From Thermococci archaeon (GTDB lineage: Archaea > Methanobacteriota_B > Thermococci > Thermococcales > Thermococcaceae), in contig QMUF01000012.1 of NCBI GenBank assembly GCA_003663525.1, positions 1-17,885 on the forward strand: a stretch of 17,885 nucleotides of DNA, read 5' to 3'. A program made the position numbers and the translations under genes. Below are positions 1 through 7,690 of the stretch, piece after piece. The stretch's first letter is position 1; each line of letters opens with the position of its first letter. The notes beneath the pieces were generated by a model. The model ran no database searches, was not told where the DNA came from, and saw only the letters and a program-made list of their open reading frames with translations.

Positions 1-416
1 AGAGGAGTTGTTGGTAGAATTATATATGATTTTTTACCATGTTTGGCATAATAAATTGACATAAAAGCTCCAAAAACGCTCTTACCCATACCGGTAGGAG
101 CTATGATCGAAAAACTCTTCCCCCTCACAAGACGTTTTACCCATGTCTTCTGGGCACTCCAAAATGTGAATCCAGTGGCATTTTTGAAAAGTTCCTCTGC
201 TTCAATAAGCTTCTTTTCAAGAGAATACAATTCCTCCCAGTGTTTTATCGTGTTTTTAACTCTTAGGCCCTCACGTATCCCAGTAATGAGATCAAAATAG
301 ATATCGGAGTGGATTTCATCCTCCAGACATATCTCACATGGATGCTTTTTGTATAATCGTTCATCACTTATTTTATCCCCACAATTTGGGCACATACCCT
401 TATATATTGCCTTCAT
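1..416 (-). CDS. rgy: Reverse gyrase, N-terminal part (cut by window edge)
   Basis: Reverse gyrase puts positive supercoils into DNA using ATP and is the hallmark enzyme of hyperthermophiles. Only about the first 138 codons lie in the window; the gene runs off the left edge. Seen: an N-terminal zinc finger with C9-x2-C12 and C27-x2-C30; a FWSAQ segment at 85-89 that matches the nucleotide-binding Q-motif region; and Walker A APTGMGKS at 106-113, the start of the SF2 helicase-like domain. The topoisomerase IA half lies outside. From memory the segment closely resembles Pyrococcus reverse gyrase. The ATG at 416 is preceded by GAGGGTGA six bases upstream and by a TATA box at 454-461. No intein is visible in this part. 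It follows the SWIM gene on the same strand after 162 bp and has its own promoter, so it is probably transcribed separately. Confidence 0.93.
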   Translation of the reverse strand, partial: MKAIYKGMCPNCGDKISDERLYKKHPCEICLEDEIHSDIYFDLITGIREGLRVKNTIKHWEELYSLEKKLIEAEELFKNATGFTFWSAQKTWVKRLVRGKSFSIIAPTGMGKSVFGAFMSIYYAKHGKKSYIILPTTP

Positions 417-453
417 TTTATTCACCCTCTAGTGCTTTTCTAGAGTATACAAA

Positions 454-461
454 CTTTATAA
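454..461 (-). promoter_or_regulatory. TATA box of reverse gyrase
   Basis: On the minus strand this reads TTATAAAG preceded by AAGCC (BRE-like). A start about 25 bp downstream would fall near 432, giving a leader of roughly 16 nt that contains the GAGGGTGA ribosome binding site. The box is nearly symmetrical, so it could also work on the plus strand. Confidence 0.5.
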
Positions 462-578
462 GGCTTTTTTTAGAATGGGGTTTGATGGAGCATAATAACA
501 GAGAAGCTTAAAGTGAGTGCGAATTCTCCTTTTTAGGCCTCGTCCTTTGGGTGGGGGTATAATGCCTTGAGAGAAAAC

Positions 579-1118
579 TCAAAGAGAGCAATCTTTTATA
601 ACATCTTTAATCTCTTTTTCAAGGTCTTCTGTTAGGGTGTAGTCTGAAAATAGTCTTTGAAACTCCTCAAAAATATCTCTAAGTTGGAAGCCAATTTCCT
701 TTGAGGGCGAGAGTGGGAAAAGTTTTAGGACTTTCCTGATAAGTTTTGCAACTTCACTTCCACTTTCATCGTTGTTCATCTGATAATGAAGCTCTTTTAG
801 TAGTGTTTCCAAACCGAGTTCGGGATTTTCTTCGAAGAAATATTTATCGATAAAAGATTCAGGTGAAAATTCGGAAAGGGGATCTGTACTTTCTACATAG
901 AACCCCTCTTCAAATGCTCTCAAAGTGGCAGCGACATGTTTACAGTCTTTTCCTTGAGGACATGTGCATTTATTAGAATTTTTGGCCAAATCTACCTCTA
1001 CGTAGTAGGGATAAGTCCCTAAAACTTTGGAAAAGAGCTTTTCTTTATGTTTTAGAACCCATAGGACTTTACCCTTCTTATAGTAACTCCTTCCTTTCTG
1101 TAGGATTTTCTTCTCCAT
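579..1118 (-). CDS. SWIM zinc-finger protein, small archaeal type
   Basis: A 179-residue protein with one recognisable domain, the SWIM zinc finger C-x-C-xn-C-x-H (C51, C53, C59, H61 with the start used here; core CTCPQGKDCKH). SWIM fingers bind DNA or protein and occur in SWI2/SNF2 helicases, transposases and Sws1, the Rad51-paralogue partner. Residues 62-179 look helical and acidic with no motif I know. Start: an open frame begins at a GTG (1127) without a ribosome binding site. I prefer the ATG at 1118 because the likely TATA box at 1149-1156 would start transcription near 1128, and GTGGT lies just upstream of 1118. The gene is divergent from infB and lies upstream of reverse gyrase on the same strand. 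A role in DNA repair or topology is inference; the substrate is unknown. Confidence 0.82.
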   Translation of the reverse strand: MEKKILQKGRSYYKKGKVLWVLKHKEKLFSKVLGTYPYYVEVDLAKNSNKCTCPQGKDCKHVAATLRAFEEGFYVESTDPLSEFSPESFIDKYFFEENPELGLETLLKELHYQMNNDESGSEVAKLIRKVLKLFPLSPSKEIGFQLRDIFEEFQRLFSDYTLTEDLEKEIKDVIKDCSL

Positions 1119-1148
1119 AATAACCACTAAATGTGGTAAGTATGGGAG

Positions 1149-1160
1149 ATTTTTAAGGTT
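1149..1160 (-). promoter_or_regulatory. TATA/BRE of the SWIM gene
   Basis: On the minus strand this reads AACC then TTAAAAAT. A start about 25 bp downstream lies near 1128, a short leader before the ATG at 1118. It lies back to back with the infB promoter, with BRE-like bases only about 9 bp apart. Confidence 0.45.
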
Positions 1161-1168
1161 AACTCCCT

Positions 1169-1181
1169 AAACCTTTAAAAA
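1169..1181 (+). promoter_or_regulatory. TATA/BRE of infB
   Basis: AAACC followed by TTTAAAAA on the plus strand. The predicted start lies near 1203, giving a leader of about 36 nt before the infB ATG at 1239, which has GAGAGTGA four bases upstream as its ribosome binding site. Confidence 0.5.
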
Positions 1182-1238
1182 GCAGGTGTTTTAGTTAATC
1201 CCGTAACGATCATCAAAAGTTTTGGGGAGAGTGAGAGC

Positions 1239-4200
1239 ATGAAAAAGATTAGGCAGCCAATTATAGCTGTTTTAGGGCATGTTGATCACGGAAAGTGTTT
1301 ATTGCCAAATGAGAAGGTTATAGTGCCCCAATATGGTCTAACCTCTCTAAGAGAACTATTTGAAAAAAGTTCTGAAGTTGTCACAAAAGACAATGAGAAA
1401 GAAATTAGGAAGTTAAAAATTGAAGTCCCGGGCGTCTCTTCTGAAGGAATTCTCTCAAATATAAGATCGCAATATGTGTGGAAAATTCATCACAAAGGGA
1501 GGATTATCAAAGTACTTCTTAAAAACTGGCATCCGGTCTCTGTTACTCCAGAACATCCATTTCTTACAAATAAAGGCTGGAAGAGTGCGGATCAACTTAG
1601 ACCTGGTGATTATGTTGCAGTCCCAAGAAAGATAGAAGGAAATGAGAAGTTTGAGCATTTCATGGATTTTGTATACTCAAAGATTTCGGATGAGGAGTTA
1701 ATAGCTAAGATTGAAGATAGTAAACTTGAGGAGATTAGACCATTTTTCAGAGGTCAGAGAGCATATAAAGTTGAGAGAAATGTATTCCGGGTTGAGGATC
1801 TAGCTGCGTTTGAGCTTTTTGATAATATTGAGAAGATAGCTTTTACCCCTAGGGTTCACAGATCTGGGAAACCACTTTATTACATAAAAGTTCCAAAGAC
1901 CCTTGAAGAGTGGAAGCCAATTTTTTACTTTGCTGGTGTCATGTTTGGTGATGGGAGTACTGTGAAGATTGCTAACAACGATGTTGAAGTATATGAGAGG
2001 CTCAAGAAACTTGAAAAACTTGGAGTTGAGGTAGCTAGGATCAAAAGAAGGACTTCTTACGAACTAGAGCTTAAAAAAGGTGGCAATGCTATTCTTAGGC
2101 TATTAAAAAGACTTTTTGACTACCCTGATTGTAAAAAGGCCCATTCACTTAGAATTCCAAATGTACTCTTTATAGCTCCTAAAACTCTTGTAGCTGAGTT
2201 TTTAAGAGGATACTTTGATGCAGATGGGTATGCAAACAAAAAGGATGCAAGGATAGAAGTGTTAAGTGCATCGAAGGAGCTAATAGAAGGTCTCTCTCTT
2301 GTTCTCTTGAGATTTGGTATTTTCTCCAAGATTTATGAGGTGAACAAAGATTATAATGAGAGCAAGAAAACATACTACCTCTTAGTAATTTCTGGAAGAA
2401 GGAATTTAATTGGCTTTAAGAACTGGATTGGATTTTCGATTAAAGATAAACAAAAGAGGCTTGATGAAATAATTGAGAAAAGCAAAAAAAGTGAGGCTTA
2501 TCCAATTCAAGAGGAACTCAGAAGGCTTAGGTTGTTGTTTGGGTTTACAAAAACCGAGCTAAATAGGGCCGTTCCGTACTATGCAAAGTATGAAAGTTCT
2601 CAATTGCCAAGTTACGAGATCCTCAAAAGGATTTTTGAAACCCTTAGGAAGGGTTCCAAGAATCTAGATGCCAAAATAGCAACTCTTGAAGGTTCTAAAA
2701 AGGATCATAATTATTTGAGAGCTTTTGAAGCGGAGGGGCTGATTGAAGATGGTAAACTAACTGAATTAGGAAGAGAGCTTATAGAAGTTTGGAAAAATAA
2801 GGAGTTTGACTCCAAAGATGTCGACTATATTGAAAACCTTGTAGAATCACTTGTTTTTGTCCCGGTTAACGCTATTGAGGAAGTTGAGTATGAGGGCTAT
2901 GTTTATGATCTAACAACAGATACAGGAAATTTTGTTGCCAATGGGATAATAGTTCACAACACAACGATGCTTGACCGTATACGTAATACCCGCGTAGCGG
3001 AGAAAGAAGCGGGTGGGATTACCCAGCACATAGGTGCTACTGAAGTTCCCATTGAGGTAGTTAAGGAACTAGCGGGACCTCTTCTGAGCCTTTGGAAAGG
3101 TGAGATCAAGCTTCCAGGCCTGCTTTTTATTGACACTCCAGGTCACGAGGCCTTCACAAGTTTAAGAGCAAGAGGAGGAAGCTTGGCGGATTTGGCAATT
3201 CTTATTATAGATGTGAATGAAGGTTTTCAACCACAAACTTTGGAAAGCATAGAGATCTTGAGGAAGTACAAAACCCCCTTTGTTGTAGCTGCAAATAAGA
3301 TCGATCGTATAAAAGGATGGAAAGTAGTAGAGAATGAACCTTTTTTAGTCAATATCAAAAAACAAGATCAAAGGGCCCAACAGGAGCTTGAGACAAAACT
3401 TTGGGAGTTAATAGGTAAGTTCTATGAGCTTGGTTTCCAAGCCAATAGGTTCGATCGTGTTCAGGATTTCAGGAGGGAACTCGCGATAATACCAATTTCA
3501 GCGAAGTATGGTATTGGGGTTCCAGAATTATTAGTCCTCATTTCGGGGTTGGCTCAAAAATATCTGGAGGAGAAGCTCAAGATAGAGGTAGAGGGGTCTG
3601 CAAGAGGGACCATACTTGAAGTTAGAGAAGAAATAGGCTTTGGAACAACAATAGATGTTATAATCTACGATGGGACCCTAAGGAAAGATGACACTATAGT
3701 AGTTGGTGGAAAAGAGAAGGCCATAGTCACGAAGATAAGGGCTCTTCTTAAGCCTAAGCCTCTTGATGAGATAAGAGATCCAAGATACAGGTTTGACCAT
3801 GTGGATGAAGTTTCAGCATCAGCGGGTATTAAAATAGCAGCACCCGATCTGGAAGAGGCCCTTGCAGGTTCTCCTGTGATTGCAGTGAGAGATGAGGAAG
3901 AGTTGGAAAGGGCCAGAAGAGAGATTCTTGAACAGATAAAGAGTGTTATCATGAGCACAGATAAAGTGGGAGTTATAGTAAAGGCGGATACAATTGGGAG
4001 CTTAGAGGCCCTAAGTAAGGAGCTTCATGAAAAGAATATTTCCATTAGAAAAGCGGATGTAGGGAACATCAGCAAAACCGATGTTATGGAGGCTCTTAGT
4101 GTAAAAGAAGAGGAACCATTCTATGGTGTGGTTATTGGATTCAATGTGAAAGTTAATGAAGATGCGGAAGAAGTTGCAAAAGCGAAAAAGATTCCGATTT

Positions 4201-4697
4201 TTGTGGACAACATTATTTACAAACTAATTGAGGATTACGAGGCATGGGTAAAGGGAGAAGAAGAGAAGAAAAGGAAGGGGATACTGGCTCAAACTAAGTT
4301 CCCCGGTGTTATTAAACTCTTCCCCGATGAACGGTATGTTTTTAGGAGAAGCCATCCAGCTATAGTGGGAATAGAGGTTATAGAAGGGAGAATAAAGCCT
4401 GGATATCCGCTAATAAAGCAGAATGGTGGGAGAGTTGGTGTAATAAAATCGATTAAATCTAAAGAAGATTTTCTTCAAGAAGCAAAAAGAGGGGATCAGG
4501 TCGCTGTGGCAATTGATGGGGCTATGGTTGGGAGACATATACATCCGGGGGAAATCCTTTATGTGGATATAAGCAAAGATGATGTAATAAAGCTTGTGAA
4601 AGAGCTCAGAGACATGCTGGATGAGACGGATATAAGGGCGCTAAAGAAAACTGCACAAGTTAAGGCCCAGAAGGATCCTTTCTGGAAGGCCCTTTAA
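1239..4697 (+). CDS. infB: Translation initiation factor aIF5B (intein-containing precursor)
   Basis: aIF5B is the GTPase that promotes joining of the ribosomal subunits, the archaeal counterpart of eIF5B and bacterial IF2. The precursor is 1152 residues: a 19-residue N-extein, a 555-residue intein (20-574) and a 578-residue C-extein, so the mature factor is 597 residues, normal for Thermococcales. The intein cuts the P-loop G1 motif GHVDHGK|TT between K19 and T575, so no active GTPase forms before splicing. Other G motifs, precursor numbering: DTPGH 632-636 (G3), NKID 686-689 (G4), SAK 754-756 (G5); the GITQHIG segment soon after the splice junction carries the switch I threonine. Domains II-IV follow, ending with the IF2-type C-terminal barrel. 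The ATG at 1239 has an upstream GTGA. The PP-loop gene follows after 22 bp and is probably in the same transcript. Confidence 0.97.
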   Translation: MKKIRQPIIAVLGHVDHGKCLLPNEKVIVPQYGLTSLRELFEKSSEVVTKDNEKEIRKLKIEVPGVSSEGILSNIRSQYVWKIHHKGRIIKVLLKNWHPVSVTPEHPFLTNKGWKSADQLRPGDYVAVPRKIEGNEKFEHFMDFVYSKISDEELIAKIEDSKLEEIRPFFRGQRAYKVERNVFRVEDLAAFELFDNIEKIAFTPRVHRSGKPLYYIKVPKTLEEWKPIFYFAGVMFGDGSTVKIANNDVEVYERLKKLEKLGVEVARIKRRTSYELELKKGGNAILRLLKRLFDYPDCKKAHSLRIPNVLFIAPKTLVAEFLRGYFDADGYANKKDARIEVLSASKELIEGLSLVLLRFGIFSKIYEVNKDYNESKKTYYLLVISGRRNLIGFKNWIGFSIKDKQKRLDEIIEKSKKSEAYPIQEELRRLRLLFGFTKTELNRAVPYYAKYESSQLPSYEILKRIFETLRKGSKNLDAKIATLEGSKKDHNYLRAFEAEGLIEDGKLTELGRELIEVWKNKEFDSKDVDYIENLVESLVFVPVNAIEEVEYEGYVYDLTTDTGNFVANGIIVHNTTMLDRIRNTRVAEKEAGGITQHIGATEVPIEVVKELAGPLLSLWKGEIKLPGLLFIDTPGHEAFTSLRARGGSLADLAILIIDVNEGFQPQTLESIEILRKYKTPFVVAANKIDRIKGWKVVENEPFLVNIKKQDQRAQQELETKLWELIGKFYELGFQANRFDRVQDFRRELAIIPISAKYGIGVPELLVLISGLAQKYLEEKLKIEVEGSARGTILEVREEIGFGTTIDVIIYDGTLRKDDTIVVGGKEKAIVTKIRALLKPKPLDEIRDPRYRFDHVDEVSASAGIKIAAPDLEEALAGSPVIAVRDEEELERARREILEQIKSVIMSTDKVGVIVKADTIGSLEALSKELHEKNISIRKADVGNISKTDVMEALSVKEEEPFYGVVIGFNVKVNEDAEEVAKAKKIPIFVDNIIYKLIEDYEAWVKGEEEKKRKGILAQTKFPGVIKLFPDERYVFRRSHPAIVGIEVIEGRIKPGYPLIKQNGGRVGVIKSIKSKEDFLQEAKRGDQVAVAIDGAMVGRHIHPGEILYVDISKDDVIKLVKELRDMLDETDIRALKKTAQVKAQKDPFWKAL
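1296..2960 (+). mobile_element. Intein in aIF5B with LAGLIDADG homing endonuclease
   Basis: In-frame protein-splicing element, precursor residues 20-574. Splicing residues seen: C20 as nucleophile; block B T103-P-E-H106; block F ending in GNFVAN; block G with penultimate H573 and terminal N574; Thr at the +1 position (T575). The endonuclease has two LAGLIDADG-type motifs, FAGVMFGDG at 231-239 (degenerate) and LRGYFDADG at 322-330. Both keep an acidic residue just before the final Gly (D238, D329), so it may be active. At 555 residues it is longer than the P. furiosus IF2 intein as I recall it (under 400). Some of the extra length is an HTH-like and winged-helix-like segment at about 427-520, before block F. 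Inteins at this aIF5B site are known in Thermococcales. Its base composition does not obviously differ from the exteins, which suggests long residence in this lineage. Confidence 0.95.
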
Positions 4698-4709
4698 TCT
4701 CCTAATTTT

Positions 4710-4715
4710 GGTGAT
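4710..4715 (+). promoter_or_regulatory. Ribosome binding site that decides the PP-loop gene start
   Basis: GGTGAT, complementary to the archaeal 16S 3' end, lies four bases before the ATG at 4720. The upstream TTG (4708) and GTG (4711) in the same frame overlap this site and so are unlikely starts. Confidence 0.75.
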
Positions 4716-4719
4716 CGAC

Positions 4720-5331
4720 ATGGAGGTTTACCATCTTTACAGTGGGGGGAAAGACTCTTCACTGGCGGCATATATTTTGAAAAGACTGGGTTATGAAGTT
4801 AAACTGGTTACTGTTAATTTTGGACTCCTTGACAGCTGGAAATATGCTAGAGAAACTGCACAAAGCCTTGGGTTTGAGCATGAGGTGTTTTTCTTAGACA
4901 GAAAAATCCTTGAAAAAGCTACTGAAATGTGTATCAATGATAAACATCCAAACAATGCCATCCAATTTATTCATGAAATGGCATTGGAGGAGATTGCCAG
5001 ACGTGAGGACGTAGAAAGAGTAAGTGATGGAACTAGAAGAGATGATAGAGTTCCATTACTGGATCAGAGGAAAACAAGAAGTCTTGAGGATAGATTCAAC
5101 GTTCAGTACATACGGCCACTTTTAGGCCTTGGATATAAGACAATAAGAGAACTTACGGATAGACTTTTCATAATTGAACTCAAAGAGAGTGAAAAGCTTG
5201 AAAAATCTGACTATGAGGTGGAACTTAGACACCTTTTAAGGGAGAGAGGTGTAGATCCGCTTACAATTTTCCCAAAAAGGCATCTGCAGTCGAGAGTGTT
5301 GGGATGGAAAAAAGAAAAGGCTCACTTGTGA
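4720..5331 (+). CDS. PP-loop ATP pyrophosphatase, predicted tRNA-modification type
   Basis: A 203-residue protein whose N-terminus carries the PP-loop SGGKDSS (residues 8-14), the ATP-binding signature of N-type ATP pyrophosphatases, which activate a carbonyl as an adenylate before adding S or N. It looks closest to COG2117, described only as a predicted PP-loop subunit for tRNA modification. Other visible segments are VSDGTRRDDRVP and a C-terminal basic stretch. Few cysteines and no obvious CxxC iron-sulfur site are seen, unlike TtcA or ThiI partners, so a thiolation role is not shown. Annotation pipelines may confuse it with QueC, which I cannot support. The start is set by GGTGAT at 4710. 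It lies 22 bp behind infB and overlaps the end of gltX by 10 bp on the opposite strand. Translation-gene neighbours fit a tRNA role, but that is inference. Confidence 0.8.
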   Translation: MEVYHLYSGGKDSSLAAYILKRLGYEVKLVTVNFGLLDSWKYARETAQSLGFEHEVFFLDRKILEKATEMCINDKHPNNAIQFIHEMALEEIARREDVERVSDGTRRDDRVPLLDQRKTRSLEDRFNVQYIRPLLGLGYKTIRELTDRLFIIELKESEKLEKSDYEVELRHLLRERGVDPLTIFPKRHLQSRVLGWKKEKAHL

Positions 5332-5333
5332 GC
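5320..5333. repeat. Palindrome over two convergent stop codons
   Basis: GCTCAC-TT-GTGAGC is a perfect 6-bp inverted repeat with a 2-bp centre. It contains the TGA of the PP-loop gene (5329-5331) and, on the other strand, the TGA of gltX (5322-5324). The hairpin has no adjacent T-tract in either direction. Confidence 0.7.
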
Positions 5334-7043
5334 AAAGATCGCTGTTACTTTTTCTCCCTCTATCTTATCTATTCTCACAAAGCCAAAACGCTCGAACTGG
5401 ACTATGTCGTCAACTTTTAGATCTGCATCGGTTTCAAGCAGGCCTTTTCTAACTACGAGCTCATCTCCTTCTGGTATTAAAACTTCACATGGTTTTCCTT
5501 CTGGAACCCAGTGGATCATTCTCCACTTGTTTTCTCTGGCTTTTTCGTATTCAATACTATCAAATTCCACCACAATTCCTTCTTCACTAACTTCTAGGAT
5601 TTTTACATTGAAGAGGTCCTTAAGTCTAACATATTCGTTGCTCTTGAGGAGTTCGAGATCGTCTTTTGATACATATACTGGTTTTCCAGGAGTGAATTTA
5701 AGCTTTCTAACACCTCTTTCGGGATGGTCGGGATGGAGAGGTACTTCTGCTATGAACTCTTCGTTGTAACCCTTAATCTCCATTGGTATTGGATCGGCAA
5801 CAAAGAAGTACCTGTTGGCAATAGGTTCGATTAGTCTTCTGTTTATCGCCGCTAAGTTGTCCCAGCTTATGGTTGTGTCGCTCTTTTTGAGGCCAATTTC
5901 AATTATTAGTTCTCTAATAGCCTCTGATTGGATACCTCTTCTTTTTAGAGCTCTAATAGTTCCGAGTCTTGGATCATCCCATCCTAAGTATTTGCCCTCT
6001 TCTATTCCTTTTCTTGTTTTTGACTTGCTTAAGATAACTCCTTCAATTGAGAGCCTCCCATGGTGAACTGTTTGTGGATATTCCCATTCAAAATACTCGT
6101 ATACATACCTTTGCTTTGTCTCGTTTTCTGCATGTTCTTGCCCTCTGAAGATGTGAGTAACACCAAGCTCATGATCGTCTATAGCAGAAGCGAAGTTATA
6201 GAGGGGCCATACATGGTATTTGTCTCCTGTTCTTGGGTGATTGGGATTATTAATAATTCTAAGTGCTGGCCAATCTCTTACTGCTGGATTTGGATGAGTT
6301 AGATCGGTTTTTATTCTTACGACAGCCTCTCCTTCCTTATACTCGCCATTGATCATCTTCTTCCATTCTTGAAGCTGGATTTCTGGGGGTAGGTCTCTAT
6401 GGGGGCATGCTTTTCCTTCATCTCTAAGCTTCCTGAAATTCTCTGGTTTGCACGTGCATACGTAGGCTTTTCCCATCGCAAGCAGTTTTTCGGCATAGGA
6501 ATAATAAATCTCCAGCCTGTCACTTGCCATGTGAATTTCATCTATCTGGAAACCTAACCATTTTAGATCCTCAATAATCCAGTCGTAAAAGATTGGCTCG
6601 GGTCTTTTCACTTTGGGGTCAGTATCATCAAATCTCAGGATAAATTTTCCACCATAAATTCTAGCGTATTCATGGCTTAGAATTGCAGCTCTAGCATTTC
6701 CTAAATGAAATGCACCATCAGGATTCGGGGCAAATCTTGTGATGACTTTTCCTTTTTCTGCCTTAGGTAAGGGGGGAAGACCTTTCTTTTCTTCCCTTTT
6801 CTCCTCCTTCTTTTCGAAGAATTCGGGATAGATTTCATTTAACTTGAGTTTTTGATCTTCAATACTCATAAAATTGACTTCTTGGACTATATCATTGACA
6901 AGAGGAATTATTTCTTTGGCTTTTGGCCTTAGTTCCGGGTTCTCACCAAGTAGTTTCCCTATAACTGCTTTGGAATTGGGTTTTCCATCATGCTGGATAG
7001 CATTGATGAGCGCATATTTGAGTATCGTCTCCCTTATCTCCAT
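5322..7043 (-). CDS. gltX: Glutamyl-tRNA synthetase, archaeal type
   Basis: Charges tRNA with glutamate in the cytoplasm. In archaea this enzyme is usually non-discriminating and also makes Glu-tRNA(Gln), which GatDE then amidates. The protein has 573 residues. Residues 1-95 form the archaeal helical extension, ending in a Lys/Glu-rich linker. The class I catalytic core has its HIGH motif as HLGN (113-116) within [13 protein letters not shown] and its KMSKS motif as ILSKS (337-341). A cysteine cluster C196-x-C198 and C213-P-H215 may bind zinc. Residues from about 385 form the GlnRS-like beta-barrel anticodon-binding region typical of archaeal and eukaryotic GluRS. The ATG at 7043 is preceded by GGTGA at a spacing of five. 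The gene is divergent from ndk and its 3' end overlaps the PP-loop gene by 10 bp. Confidence 0.96.
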   Translation of the reverse strand: MEIRETILKYALINAIQHDGKPNSKAVIGKLLGENPELRPKAKEIIPLVNDIVQEVNFMSIEDQKLKLNEIYPEFFEKKEEKREEKKGLPPLPKAEKGKVITRFAPNPDGAFHLGNARAAILSHEYARIYGGKFILRFDDTDPKVKRPEPIFYDWIIEDLKWLGFQIDEIHMASDRLEIYYSYAEKLLAMGKAYVCTCKPENFRKLRDEGKACPHRDLPPEIQLQEWKKMINGEYKEGEAVVRIKTDLTHPNPAVRDWPALRIINNPNHPRTGDKYHVWPLYNFASAIDDHELGVTHIFRGQEHAENETKQRYVYEYFEWEYPQTVHHGRLSIEGVILSKSKTRKGIEEGKYLGWDDPRLGTIRALKRRGIQSEAIRELIIEIGLKKSDTTISWDNLAAINRRLIEPIANRYFFVADPIPMEIKGYNEEFIAEVPLHPDHPERGVRKLKFTPGKPVYVSKDDLELLKSNEYVRLKDLFNVKILEVSEEGIVVEFDSIEYEKARENKWRMIHWVPEGKPCEVLIPEGDELVVRKGLLETDADLKVDDIVQFERFGFVRIDKIEGEKVTAIFAHK

Positions 7044-7076
7044 TTTTCTTCACCATAGGGAGAAGGCAGGGTTAAG

Positions 7077-7085
7077 TTATAAACC
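7077..7085 (-). promoter_or_regulatory. TATA/BRE of gltX
   Basis: Reads GGTTTATAA on the minus strand with AA before it. The predicted start near 7055 leaves a leader of about 12 nt that carries the GGTGA ribosome binding site. Confidence 0.5.
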
Positions 7086-7098
7086 TTGTGCGAGGTTC

Positions 7099-7118
7099 AT
7101 TAAAAAGAATTTTAAATC
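7099..7118 (+). promoter_or_regulatory. TATA region of ndk
   Basis: Two AT-rich candidates, TTAAAAAG (7100-7107) and TTTAAATC (7111-7118). The first fits better, because its predicted start near 7128 keeps the GGTG ribosome binding site at 7137-7140 inside the transcript. Confidence 0.4.
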
Positions 7119-7146
7119 ACTACACTTATTGTTTTTGGTGTTGCCA

Positions 7147-7668
7147 ATGAACAAAGTGGAGAGAACACTGGTAATCATAAAGCCTGATGCTGTTGTTAGA
7201 GGACTTATAGGTGAAATTATCAGTAGATTTGAGAAGCGAGGTCTTAAAATAGTTGGGATAAAGATGATACACATTGATAGAGAATTGGCCGAAAAACACT
7301 ATGAGGAGCATAAGGGAAAGCCCTTCTTTGAGCCTTTGATAGATTACATAACAAAAGCCCCAAGTGTGGTAATGGTCGTAGAGGGAAGATATGCAATTAG
7401 TGTGGTAAGAAAGATGTGTGGTGCAACCGATCCAAAGGACGCAGAACCAGGAACAATTAGAGGTGACTATGGTCTTGATGTAGGGGATGCAATATACAAT
7501 GTTATTCATGCCTCTGATAGCGAAGAAACTGCCAAGAGAGAAATAGCACTATATTTCAAGGACGAGGAGCTCTTTGAGTATTGCAAAGCCGCAGACTGGT
7601 TCTATCACTCTCACTGGAACAAAGAAAAAGGTGAATACTTGGACTCAACAAAGTGTTTGAAACTTTGA
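7147..7668 (+). CDS. ndk: Nucleoside diphosphate kinase
   Basis: Transfers the gamma-phosphate of ATP to nucleoside diphosphates through a phospho-histidine, balancing NTP and dNTP pools. It has 173 residues. Seen: the N-terminal strand [15 protein letters not shown]; the [17 protein letters not shown] loop; and the catalytic histidine H121 in NVIHASDS. The archaeal form has Ala where bacterial enzymes have Gly (HGSDS). The C-terminus runs on after the ADWFY segment (about residue 153) with roughly 20 residues rich in His, Lys and Trp; the Pyrococcus enzyme I recall ends soon after ADWFY, so this tail is somewhat long. The frame is open upstream to 6874, but only the ATG at 7147 has a ribosome binding site (GGTG at 7137), and the extension would lie inside gltX on the other strand. 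The gene is divergent from gltX. Confidence 0.96.
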   Translation: MNKVERTLVIIKPDAVVRGLIGEIISRFEKRGLKIVGIKMIHIDRELAEKHYEEHKGKPFFEPLIDYITKAPSVVMVVEGRYAISVVRKMCGATDPKDAEPGTIRGDYGLDVGDAIYNVIHASDSEETAKREIALYFKDEELFEYCKAADWFYHSHWNKEKGEYLDSTKCLKL

Positions 7669-7686
7669 ACATTTTCTTTCTCCTCA
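7669..7686 (+). terminator. T-rich stretch after ndk
   Basis: ACATTTTCTTTCTCCTC directly follows the ndk stop codon. Archaeal terminators are often simple T-rich tracts without a hairpin, and a new promoter candidate follows at once. Confidence 0.35.
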
Positions 7687-7690
7687 ATTG

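Noticed and set aside
103..300. 65-codon plus-strand open frame
   Set aside because: It is the antisense shadow of reverse gyrase and shows no ribosome binding site or known motif.
1296..2960. Free-standing homing endonuclease gene or insertion sequence inside infB
   Set aside because: The frame is continuous across both junctions and all protein-splicing motifs are present, so it is an intein.
6874..7146. Open frame extending ndk upstream by 91 codons
   Set aside because: It lies inside gltX on the other strand, and only the ATG at 7147 has a ribosome binding site and matches the NDK N-terminus.
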